From: Baffinella frigidus
Taxonomy: Eukaryota; Cryptophyceae; Cryptomonadales; Baffinellaceae
DNA: 10,255 nt
Direction: 5' to 3'
NCBI GenBank assembly: GCA_026770585.1
Contig: MU646418.1
Span: 563,068 to 573,322 of the forward strand
A program made the position numbers and the translations under genes. This document shows positions 1 to 6,520 of the stretch, piece by piece (position 1 is the stretch's first letter; every line of letters starts with the position of its first letter). The notes under the pieces were generated by a model. It was not told the origin of the DNA. It was given only the letters and a program-made list of their open reading frames with translations, and ran no database searches.

Positions 1-404
1 GGGGTGGCAGAGAAGGGGGGGGCGCCATGCACATCCCACCAGGTTTCACATGTGAACATAGATATTTGTGAAGCACTTCATGCAGGTACAATCTATGAAA
101 TCGCGTTCTTTCCAACACGATGCATGTGGTACATGGTGGGTACAGCTGGTGTGCAAGGTTTCAGGAGGGAAAGTTGCAGGGAATCTGGGCGTCACCCCAA
201 CCTGTGATGGCAAACACCACATCTCAAAAAAGAAACATGGCAAACAATGGCGACCAAGCTGGCATCACGACCCGATCCAATCACGATCGATTGCCGCCAT
301 CCATCGTGATTTCTACCCACCCCCTCTCGCACCATCGGGCCCTGTGCGCCCCTGACATTTGCAGAGAGTGTCAAACCCCCATGGACGCGCGTCGTGGAAC
401 GTAC
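1..404 (-). other. Intron downstream of the leftmost ankyrin exon
   Basis: No exon is seen here. It begins, in transcript sense, with the strong GTACGT donor at 399-404. The only repeat recognised is a 25-bp segment at 179-203 that recurs with one mismatch at 2557-2581. No ankyrin or other domain is visible in any frame. Confidence 0.6.
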
Positions 405-503
405 CTCGGTCATGACCTCCGGGTCGACTCTCGCCTTCAGCAGAGCGCTGACAACTGCCACGTGACCATTTTCTGAAGCGAGGAGAAGCGGCGTTTCCCC
501 GTA
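405..503 (-). CDS. Ankyrin-repeat exon 7 (leftmost)
   Basis: This 99-bp phase-0 exon encodes 33 residues with the core GETPLLLASENGHVAVV followed by ALLKARVDPEVMTE. The TPL turn at residues 4-6, the GH at 14-15 and the VV..LL second helix match the ankyrin consensus. The usual TPLH histidine is leucine, and the GAD hairpin is replaced by ARVDPE, so the repeat is somewhat degenerate. The acceptor is GGCGCAG; the donor is ACCGAG followed by GTACGT, the strongest 5' splice site in the window. That donor shows this is not the last exon: the next one lies beyond position 1. Confidence 0.85.
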
Positions 504-3500
504 CTGCGCCATTCAAGCAACCACCACTCATTCAGGCACCAACCACGTCAAGCCATCACCATTGCGACCTTCCCGCGCAACACTCTTCTTAACCGCACAG
601 GCTACTTGTCTTTCCTAACGTGTGTCCTGCCACTGCCAGGAAACCCATCAACATGGCACACCCCATCACCCCACCCCTGCAAAACACAAACTTTCCGGCG
701 TCCTCCCCACACCTCTTGCCATCGCCCTACACCACCCAACACACCCCTCCAATACTGTCAACACCTGCAGCGACCCCGGAAAACAGACAGCACGAGCGCT
801 CTGGTGCAGAGCCTCTGCTGAGATCAACCTCGACCGCGCTCGCCCACCCAGAACACTCACAGTCCATCAAGTCCACATCACACACCGCCAAGCCTCTACC
901 TCCCGAAAAACCATCTCCCAACTCCCTCCTCCTCCTCGCACACTCGACCTTCTCACGCGGGGGACAGAGGTCACCCAAGGCCTTTGGCATCCCACAGAAC
1001 ACACGGACAAGCTAGAAAACAGGAACTTCAAAACGTCCACAACCAGAACCCTACATGTTCGAAGGCATGGGGATTCCTCTCTCAAAAAGCCATCCCTTTC
1101 TGCCCTTCCTCCCCACCTCAACCCACCTACCTCCTGGTCTCTGACAAACCGAAGCAAAGTCCCAACAAAACCTTGCCATTAACCAGGCAGGGAAAGACTC
1201 AGCTTCAAAACAATCAAGCTCGCTCCTCAGCTCACGCAAATAGGGCACCTTGTCTCGTGCATCCTTGTCCGCTCCCGCAGCCAGCATGACCATGATCGCA
1301 GGGACATGACCGCCTTCTGCGGCACCATGCAAGGGCCTTTGCCCAGCCTGCGACACCGCCAGCCATCGAATCAGCAACCCAGAACTCCCACTTTTCCTCC
1401 TGCCCCCCCTTGCAACCCTGCACACCTCACCGCCTCAACCCCCCTGGTTGGGTCGTTACAGATGGTACTTATCGGGATGGGTGCAATGAGAGTTGGGTGG
1501 CGATTGCAAGCGGAAGCAGGACTCGAATGGGAGATGGAGCCCCCCCGGCACACCTGACCACCAAGGTGGTGAGGTGTGCAGGCCAACAGACGACACTATC
1601 ATCCGATCAACCCTCCAGTACACGCACCAAAGTCATCCCGTTCCCTAATAAAATATATTTCAGATTTTTCTGAGGCTAGGAGCCATTTCATATTCGTAGC
1701 AGCTGAAAGTACCAGGTTCTTTACCCGAAATCCCATGGATGGATGCCCTGCAAAATACAATGAATTTATGGCCGGGTTTTTAACCCACTCACGGCTGATG
1801 CACTCCAGAAGAAAGCCGTGGCAATCCCCACGCCAGGTCACTAGTTGAAATTTCAATCAAGTAGATGCAGTCATCCATTCGCCTGCTTTGTGCCAGAGTC
1901 ACAGACCCGGAGGTATTTTGGCTTCCCCCCCCAATCTCCGCGGTGTTCACGCTCATTTGTGACACGAAATAACAAGTCGTTTATGAAATTTGAACTTGTG
2001 CCCTGGCGTGGAGTACCAACATTGTGCCCTGGCGTGGCTCTGGCTGCCGAACGGCAGTCACATCTTTCATCTCAACTCATTCTGGTGGAGGAGTTGAGCC
2101 TTGTGGTCATCAACGACACCTGGGTAGACAGCTCGTGAAAAAGCAAGAAGCTCTGGTTCTGCCTCTGGAAGGCAATGCCCCTCCAGAACTCACATTGCCG
2201 TGGGCCTCCTTGTCGACTCCAGCGTCCAGGAGCACCGTCATCACTGCAATGTGCCCCCCATACGCAGCGGTGTGCAACGGCGTGTCCTTGTTCTGCATCG
2301 CCGCGCAATCCATCAGCCATCATTAGCAAAGCGAGCAGTCCTGGACCCCTTTCACCCCCCTTGTAGGCAGTTTCGTGGTGCAAATTTTAGAATCTGGGTC
2401 TTTTAACACGAAGCCTAAAATGCCTCCTTTCAAAGGGGGGTGAAACAGTTGTTTGAACAATCTGTGCCTGTTAAGTTGAAATTTCAAGTTGGGCCCTGGC
2501 GTCTTTCGCACGGTTGGTTACTGGCGTCTTTCGCACGGGAGGGGAGGGCGTGTTGAGGGAATCTGGGCGCCACCCCAACCTTGAAGAGTCTTTAAAAAAG
2601 CCTTTGAAACCCCTTCAAATCCTCTCAAAAAAACAAGAGTTGGCAACCTCCCCACCACTCGTCCCCAAAACGTTTCCTCTCAGAGACTCTTCTCCCCCTC
2701 CCCCAGACTCCCGCACAAGAAAAGGGCCCTCGCACGACCCTGGTATTTGAAGCAGACAGTGCTTTGCACTAGACTACGCCCGATCGCCCGATCGCTCCGC
2801 CTTTCCTGACTGAGACGACCGGTCAGGCACGGCACTTGACTGAACCGCGCAGAGATTGTTGGTACCTGGACCATGATTTCACCAGGCAGGTTTGCTGCTG
2901 GACAGACTTGGAATGAGTCAAGAGGGAGGGGCCCCCCTCAGGTGCAGGAGGGTTGTCTCGACTCACTTTCGCCTTGGTCGCCTTGTTGGCGCCTTGGTCG
3001 ATGAGCGCCTGGACAGTTGCCGCTTGGCCCGCATCTGCTGCGCAAAAGAGCGCAGTGCGCTCCAGGACCTGCGACCCCCCGCACCCACTTCACTAAGCAG
3101 CGCAGCACTTGTACCAGGACGATGCCTGCACCGGGAAGGATTAGTAACCGACAACGCACAATGTAGTCTAGAATTGTTTGTAAGGGTCAGTCTCGGGCCA
3201 CAGCTATCCTAGCGTCCAATGACCCACCACTTGCAAAACTGGACGCATGAAACACTTTGAGCGCCAACGAGTGCGTGTGAAACTCCCAATTGTGCTCTGG
3301 CGCGGTGAGCAAGAAATCCTTGACATGAATTCGTCCTCACCCGAAGAGGTCTCCATGCACCTACGCTACCCCTGGGTGCAACCCTGCTCTCCGCACCCTC
3401 ACCCCTTGCCCTACGCCAGTCACTCTTGCGTCTTGCTGCTCATACAACTGCACATCCGAATGGCGATGATCACAGCCGATGCGGGCGATCCGGACCCGTG

Positions 3501-6500
3501 TTGCATCCGTGCCCACGTTGCAGCCGTGTTGCATTCGTGTTAAGTTTCAACTATGTCTCGGCTGCGTATGATTCGGCGCAATTGGTGGTATGTGTAGGCG
3601 GCACTGGATGATCGTGTGCATGACTTGAGGCGGGGGGTGGGCCGTGATTTGAGGAGGGGGGTGGACCGTGGTATGCATGACTTGAGGGGGGGGGGGTGGA
3701 CCGTGGTGACGGCCTCGATGTTGGCTCCCGCCTGGACCAGGACAGTGATCGAACCTACCTGCCCATTGTTCGCAGCTGTATGCAGCGGGTTGTCTCCATT
3801 CTGCGCGATCCATGACCACAGTCACCACTCCACCATTCCATCTCATTCGCCATAACCCCTCCCGTTGTAGTGATCAAAACCGACTAGGGTGCCATTCACA
3901 AGAGATATATAATAGTACAACACAAACAATCATTCCAGCAGCCCCTCCACCAACTCGAGGCTGCTCTTCTACGCTTTCAACCCCCCGGTGTTGTGAGGGT
4001 GTTGCCGAGGGCTGGTCACGTTACGGAAGAAGTTGGTGCGCACACAAGGGCGTGCCCTCGCACAAACGCAAGAAGAGCGTGCCCTCGTACACACGTACAG
4101 CCCCGCATGGTGAAAGGGGCGGTCAGTGAGCCTTGAGTGGACGTGGTCGCCTTGCAGAGCACCAGTCATATGCCCCGCAGTCCCTCTCACCGCCTAGACT
4201 CCAATCCACCGCAAAGCCCGAGGCAAGGTCCAAACAGCGGACAACTTAACGTGCATTGCTCGGACACGATAACACCCATCTCTCATGAGCTTCAAGATGG
4301 GATGCTCCTGTGGATGACCACCTGGTCGGTCACACTCCAGCCTTCCGACGGAAAGTCGGAATCTCTCTCTCTCTCTCGACGTTGAACCTATAACCGACAA
4401 GGTTGGGCCAATAACCGACAAGATAAGGCCAATAACCGACAAGATAAGGCCCATAAACAATGAGATAAGGCTGTCAAAATGGCTGGTGGTCGGAATGGCG
4501 CCATCGAACCAATCATAAAGGCCTTAGCAGACTAGCCCTCCAGATCACAAGTGCCTCACATGTTATCCCTTAACCGACCATAATTTGGGTGGAGGGGGGG
4601 TCCTTTTTGGGGGTGGTGCTCAAAATAAGGTCCCACATCACCCGGTCCTACGGTTCCTACGGGAGGCCAACACCGCGGAGACTACTACCCTAGGGTGTTG
4701 TGGGACCTTCTTTTCGAGCAAGCCCTGAAACTGGCAAGAGTATGGGGGTCGAATTCGACCCCGGGGATAAGAACGTCTGAGCCACGGACCTAGGAAAGAT
4801 TTACTTGATCCCAACCCTCCGACGGAGGGTCGGAGTCTCTGTCTTTCTCGACCTTAAACCTATAAGCGACAAGATAAGGCTAATAACCAACAAGATAAGG
4901 CCAATAATCGACAAGATAAGGCCAATAACCGACAAGATAATATTCGCAAGACAGGCGGACACTGGCTTGTTCCGCAGGAGTGTCCAGCAAGAAGGTGGGC
5001 GCAGCAGAGATGAGAGTGCAGCACACAAGAGGGTACCAGCAGCAAAGCTGATTTAGGGTTCAGGTGCCAGCAGGGGGAATCAGCAGAAGCGGCGGCAGAA
5101 GGGTGACCAATAGGGCAGGGGGCATGCCAGGGTTCGCGACATTGGCCAATGTCCGAAACACATCCCGCATTGCAAAACACAGGTGTTTTTACAGAACGCG
5201 AACCTGGAGCGAAACGCCACCAAGAGTGAATCGGACCCCCCCCGAAAAGCAAGGGCATTTGCAACTGCCCGAAAAGCAAGGGGTTTTGCAACTGCCCGAA
5301 AAGCAAGAGGGGTTGGAACTGGTAAGAGGAGGTACACCTCAGGCAACCTTTTCCATGCATGGGCAGGTGCATAGACACGCAAACAAGAGGGACGCCATGG
5401 CATTACATCCTGGAGCGATTCCATGTCCGCGTTGGCTTCAAGCAGAGCGCGCACCACCGGGATATGCCCTGCTCCGGCTGCCATAGCGAGCGCCGATGTT
5501 CCCGACTGAAAAAGAACAAGCCTTCTTTAGTGGCGATCCGCCTTGTTCCCTCCCCCTTCTCCCCTCCCCTTTCAGCCGGAGACAAGTCTGGACACGGAAG
5601 ACTGTATACGGAGAAGTGTGAAAAATCTCGTGAGCAACCTCACTGCAAATTAAGGGCGCTTTCGGGCTTTGCTTGGGGTGGCGTGATCTCTATCACCCAG
5701 TCTATCGGATCTTGATCCCTATCAGACAATCTGCCGGGGAATCGTGCCGGAGTCATCGCACACCACCACCGCGCGTGCGTACATGAATCCACCACCGCGC
5801 GTGCGTACATGAATCAACCACCGCTCGTGCGTACATGAATTCAAACCAAAAATCTAGAGCCACCCACATTCTGACCTGAGATTGTCTGCACTCGGTCAAT
5901 CATCTTCCAACCTACGTTCCCGCACACCAGTGCATCCGATACATGAGTTACTCGCGAATAAGGCCACCCTACCTGCCTCGCATCTACCTGCCTGCTTTGG
6001 ATCCGAGAAACGCGCCACCCAAAACATTGCAGGCGCCCACACCACTCCACTTGGCCTGGCACGCATTCCTGATCCAAATTGAGTGGAGCACTCACAACAA
6101 TTGAGCCCACTTCAATTCAGAGAAGTGCTTTTCAGTTGGTCCAATCCCCGGGCGTTTTAGACACACCCGCCTGTACAAAAGGGCTGAGCCTCTCCAATTC
6201 CAGTGGGTGAGAAGCCCCGAAGTTGACCCGATAAGGCCCCCCGTGATTGGCTGTCGAATCTCCTGGTGGCAGTCCCGCTTTCTTCAAACCGCCCCACACA
6301 AGGCTCATCGTTCTCCCATTCAAGGCTCATCGATTTTGCAGGCCACACTCCACGAGCCTCCTAGAGAAATCAAAAATGGCTCCAAGGTCTTAAATTCAAA
6401 CGCCCCTCCCCCCCTTCTCACCTGGTTCTTGAACTCGATATCGGCACCCGCGTGGAGGAGAACGGCCACAACCCCCAAGTGGCCGAACTTGGCGGCCTCG

Positions 6501-6520
6501 GTGAGAGGCGTGTCTCCGGT
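405..6520 (-). CDS. Multi-exon ankyrin-repeat protein gene, partial (seven exons)
   Basis: This entry is the gene model joining seven minus-strand exons, in transcript order 6422-6520, 5407-5505, 3702-3800, 2967-3068, 2194-2292, 1249-1347 and 405-503. Each encodes one ankyrin repeat of 33 residues (34 in one), starts and ends in phase 0, and is bordered by AG and GT. Together they give about 232 residues of continuous ankyrin stack with no stop. Ankyrin repeats are helix-turn-helix modules that stack into a protein-binding surface; the partner and pathway here are unknown. The leftmost exon ends in a good donor (GTACGT), so the gene runs past the left edge, and no start codon or promoter is evident on the right. 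Introns are 633 to 1606 bp. The exons at 9848-9946 and 8193-8510 may belong to the same gene, since they share strand and phase. The domain call is firm; the joining of all seven exons is inferred from strand, phase and spacing. Confidence 0.75.
504..1248 (-). other. Intron between ankyrin exons 6 and 7
   Basis: This is a 745-bp intron. From about 600 to 1180 the plus strand is strikingly rich in C and A and poor in G, so the transcript is G/U-rich. This skew keeps long plus-strand frames open (one of 186 codons) but their products are Pro/Thr/His/Ser-rich without domains. No repeat or gene is recognised. Confidence 0.6.
1249..1347 (-). CDS. Ankyrin-repeat exon 6
   Basis: This 99-bp phase-0 exon encodes 33 residues, core GQRPLHGAAEGGHVPAIMV then MLAAGADKDARDK. 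PLH, GAA, GGH and GAD are all in consensus positions; arginine replaces the conserved threonine before PLH. The acceptor is GTGTCGCAG, with a branch-site-like GCTGATT about 27 nt upstream. The donor AAG followed by GTGCCC is weak beyond the GT. A better-looking GTGAGC lies 13 nt downstream (GT at 1234-1235), but using it would give a 112-bp exon and break the phase-0 pattern, so I keep the 99-bp boundary. Confidence 0.85.
1634..1762 (+). repeat. Dispersed repeat R1, copy 1
   Basis: This copy aligns end to end with 7459-7586 in the same orientation. Both start with CATCCCGTTCC and end with AAAATACAATG, and share AGCCATTTC and the CCAGGTT block. By eye roughly 70-75 percent of positions match, with few indels. 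It sits directly left of the MITE-like element. The ends show only weak inverted similarity. Confidence 0.7.
1828..2011 (+). mobile_element. MITE-like element with terminal inverted repeats, copy 1
   Basis: This is a 184-bp segment whose ends are inverted copies of each other. The left end starts CCACGCCAGGTCACTAGTTG. The complement of the right end starts CCACGCCAGGGCACAAGTTC. About 25 of the first 28 positions match. It has no coding capacity, as expected of a non-autonomous DNA transposon (MITE). A related copy lies at 9292-9483. No clear target-site duplication is visible, so the superfamily cannot be assigned. Confidence 0.65.
1996..2037 (+). repeat. 26-bp-period duplication of the MITE right end
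   Basis: The 16-mer TTGTGCCCTGGCGTGG occurs exactly at 1996-2011 and 2022-2037. Confidence 0.85.
2194..2292 (-). CDS. Ankyrin-repeat exon 5
   Basis: This is one of the two closest matches to the ankyrin consensus in the window. The 99-bp phase-0 exon encodes 33 residues, core KDTPLHTAAYGGHIAVMTV then LLDAGVDKEAHGN, with TPLH, AA, GGH and LLDAG in the expected positions. The acceptor is GCGATGCAG, with CTGAT about 24 nt upstream as a candidate branch site. The donor is GGCAAT followed by GTGAGT. Downstream of the donor the pre-mRNA carries a short inverted pair (GTTCTG / CAGAAC, plus-strand 2156-2161 and 2184-2189). Confidence 0.9.
2477..2501 (+). repeat. Solo end of the MITE-like element
   Basis: TGAAATTTCAAGTTGGGCCC followed by TGGCG matches the right terminus of the element at 1828-2011 at about 21 of 25 positions. 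A more diverged version lies at 3280-3304. Confidence 0.5.
2496..2538 (+). repeat. 25-bp-period tandem duplication
   Basis: CTGGCGTCTTTCGCACGG occurs exactly at 2496-2513 and 2521-2538. Confidence 0.9.
2967..3068 (-). CDS. Ankyrin-repeat exon 4 (102 bp)
   Basis: This is the only ankyrin exon of 102 bp. It encodes 34 residues: VLERTALFCAADAGQAAT followed by VQALIDQGANKATKAK. The extra codon is at the 5' end, because the only AG at the acceptor (GGTCGCAG) leaves a GTC codon before the usual repeat start. Phase 0 is kept. The threonine is present but PLH reads ALF and GH reads GQ; the DQGAN hairpin is good. The donor is GCGAAA followed by GTGAGT. The divergent helix positions suggest relaxed constraint or a specialised binding face; this is inference. 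Confidence 0.82.
3069..3701 (-). other. Intron between ankyrin exons 3 and 4
   Basis: This 633-bp intron contains a 57-bp segment (3431-3487) recurring inverted at 6749-6805, and a G-rich tandem repeat (3624-3707) that overlaps the donor of the preceding exon. No coding sequence is recognised. Confidence 0.6.
3431..3487 (+). repeat. 57-bp dispersed repeat, plus orientation
   Basis: This segment matches the reverse complement of 6749-6805 at 46 of 57 positions without gaps. The shared core includes GACATCC/CACATCC, AATGGCGATGAT and CAGCCGAT. Similarity fades on both sides. Confidence 0.7.
3624..3707 (+). repeat. G-rich imperfect tandem repeat over a splice donor
   Basis: Three copies of (C/T)TTGAGG + poly-G + TGG(A/G)CCGTG occur at spacings of about 24 and 33 bp, with an 11-G run at 3686-3696. 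The last copy ends inside the ankyrin exon at 3702-3800. Its donor sequence (plus GTGGACCGTGGT, 3696-3707) is repeated exactly at 3661-3672. Confidence 0.8.
3702..3800 (-). CDS. Ankyrin-repeat exon 3
   Basis: This 99-bp phase-0 exon encodes 33 residues, core GDNPLHTAANNGQVGSITV then LVQAGANIEAVTT. PLHTAA, NNGQ and QAGANIE are clear consensus positions; N replaces T before PLH. The acceptor is ATCGCGCAG. The donor at the length-conserving boundary is ACCACG followed by GTCCAC, weak apart from the GT. A much stronger GTAGGT donor (GT at 3757-3758) lies inside the exon, also in phase 0. Its use would truncate the repeat after 14 residues without shifting the frame. The last bases of the exon plus its donor are duplicated 35 bp into the intron. 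Confidence 0.83.
4050..4095 (+). repeat. 27-bp-period tandem duplication
   Basis: GCGTGCCCTCGCACAAACG (4050-4068) recurs as GCGTGCCCTCGTACACACG (4077-4095), with two mismatches. Confidence 0.85.
4341..4473 (+). repeat. Composite repeat, copy 1 (hairpin, TC run, four 21-bp units)
   Basis: In order, this holds a hairpin TTCCGAC/GTCGGAA with a 5-nt loop (4343-4361), a TC dinucleotide run (4362-4377) and CGACGTTGAACCT. Four 21-bp units then follow at 4390-4473, of the form ATAACCGACAAGATAAGGCC plus one base. The same order recurs at 4815-4945. Confidence 0.85.
4618..4719. repeat. Foldback: inverted repeat with about 27-bp arms
   Basis: The left arm 4618-4643 contains AAGGTCCCACATCACCC. The right arm 4693-4719 reads, in complement, AAGGTCCCACAACACCC, preceded by GCTCGAAAAG against GCTCAAAAT. 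The loop of 49 bp contains a tandem TCCTACGG pair. It lies between the two composite repeats. Confidence 0.75.
4745..4762. repeat. 18-bp perfect palindrome
   Basis: GGGGTCGAATTCGACCCC is self-complementary with no mismatch and no spacer. The GTCGAATTC core resembles a tRNA T-arm/B-box, and an A-box-like TGGCTCAGACG lies at 4774-4784 on the minus strand. They are too close together for a tRNA gene. Confidence 0.9.
4815..4945 (+). repeat. Composite repeat, copy 2
   Basis: This direct copy of 4341-4473, about 473 bp to the right, has the same order: hairpin CTCCGAC/GTCGGAG (4817-4835), a pyrimidine run broken by G (TCTCTGTCTTTCTC), CGACCTTAAACCT, and four 21-bp units (4862-4945). The outer hairpin pair is C-G here and T-A in copy 1. 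Confidence 0.85.
5241..5321 (+). repeat. 27-bp tandem repeat, three copies
   Basis: Three adjacent 27-bp units start CCCGAAAAGCAAG and end CAACTG or GAACTG (5241-5267, 5268-5294, 5295-5321). Units 1 and 2 differ slightly in the middle; unit 3 is more diverged. Confidence 0.9.
5407..5505 (-). CDS. Ankyrin-repeat exon 2
   Basis: This 99-bp phase-0 exon encodes 33 residues, core SGTSALAMAAGAGHIPVV then RALLEANADMESLQD. AGAGHIPVV..LLEANAD matches the second half of the ankyrin consensus well; TPLH is replaced by SALA. It is the only ankyrin exon with a textbook pyrimidine tract at the acceptor (GTTCTTTTTCAG), with ACTAAAG about 24 nt upstream as a candidate branch site. The donor is CAGGAT followed by GTAATG. 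Confidence 0.85.
5506..6421 (-). other. Intron between ankyrin exons 1 and 2
   Basis: This 916-bp intron contains a 26-bp triplication (5765-5842) and a 12-bp direct repeat CAAGGCTCATCG (6299-6310 and 6321-6332). No coding sequence is recognised. Confidence 0.6.
5765..5842 (+). repeat. 26-bp tandem repeat, three copies
   Basis: Three adjacent units of ACCACCGCGCGTGCGTACAT plus GAATCC or a variant (5765-5790, 5791-5816, 5817-5842). The third has T for G in GCGCG. A partial relative, CCACGCGTGCGTGCAC, occurs near 7738. Confidence 0.9.
6422..6520 (-). CDS. Ankyrin-repeat exon 1 of the main cluster
   Basis: This exon closely matches the ankyrin consensus. It is 99 bp, phase 0, 33 residues, core GDTPLTEAAKFGHLGVV then AVLLHAGADIEFKNQ. 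The DTPL, AA, FGH, VV, LL and GAD positions are all canonical. The acceptor is GTGCATTGCAG, with CTCTAAC about 20 nt upstream as a branch-site candidate. The donor is AACCAG followed by GTGAGA. A diverged partial copy of its 5' edge and acceptor lies just upstream (plus 6544-6579). Splicing there from a phase-0 donor would reach a TGA within seven codons. Confidence 0.9.

Larger units (their letters stand above)
1348..2193 (-). other. Intron between ankyrin exons 5 and 6
   Basis: This 846-bp intron contains a dispersed repeat (1634-1762), a MITE-like element with inverted ends (1828-2011), and a 26-bp-period duplication of the element's right end (1996-2037). No coding sequence is recognised. 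Confidence 0.65.
2293..2966 (-). other. Intron between ankyrin exons 4 and 5
   Basis: This 674-bp intron contains a solo copy of the MITE right end (2477-2501), a 25-bp-period duplication (2496-2538) and the second copy of the 179-203 segment (2557-2581). No coding sequence is recognised. Confidence 0.6.
3801..5406 (-). other. Intron between ankyrin exons 2 and 3 (longest of the cluster)
   Basis: This 1606-bp intron is packed with repeats: a 27-bp-period duplication (4050-4095), two composite repeats with 21-bp satellites (4341-4473 and 4815-4945), a foldback (4618-4719), an 18-bp palindrome (4745-4762), and a 27-bp triplication (5241-5321). I searched it for further ankyrin exons and saw none. 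Confidence 0.6.

Noticed and set aside
622-1182. A 186-codon open frame on the plus strand, with overlapping shorter ones.
   Set aside because: It is Pro/Thr/His/Ser-rich with no domain, overlaps other open frames equally long for the same compositional reason (few G, so few stops), and lies inside an intron of the ankyrin gene.
4740-4790. A tRNA gene on the minus strand.
   Set aside because: A-box-like and B-box-like motifs are only about 25 nt apart, no anticodon arm fits between them, and no acceptor stem can be formed.
4341-4945. A solo LTR pair or small LTR retrotransposon, because of two direct repeats flanking a 340-bp interior.
   Set aside because: The repeats lack TG...CA ends and contain satellite units, and the interior has no primer-binding site or polypurine tract that I can identify.
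4860-5378. A 172-codon minus-strand open frame with LLFGQLQ and LSCRLLA periodic peptides.
   Set aside because: The peptide periodicity comes from 27-bp and 21-bp DNA tandem repeats whose lengths are multiples of three. No splice-site-bounded domain is present.
5765-5842. A CRISPR array, from three regular repeats.
   Set aside because: The units are directly adjacent with no unique spacers, and the context is a eukaryotic intron.
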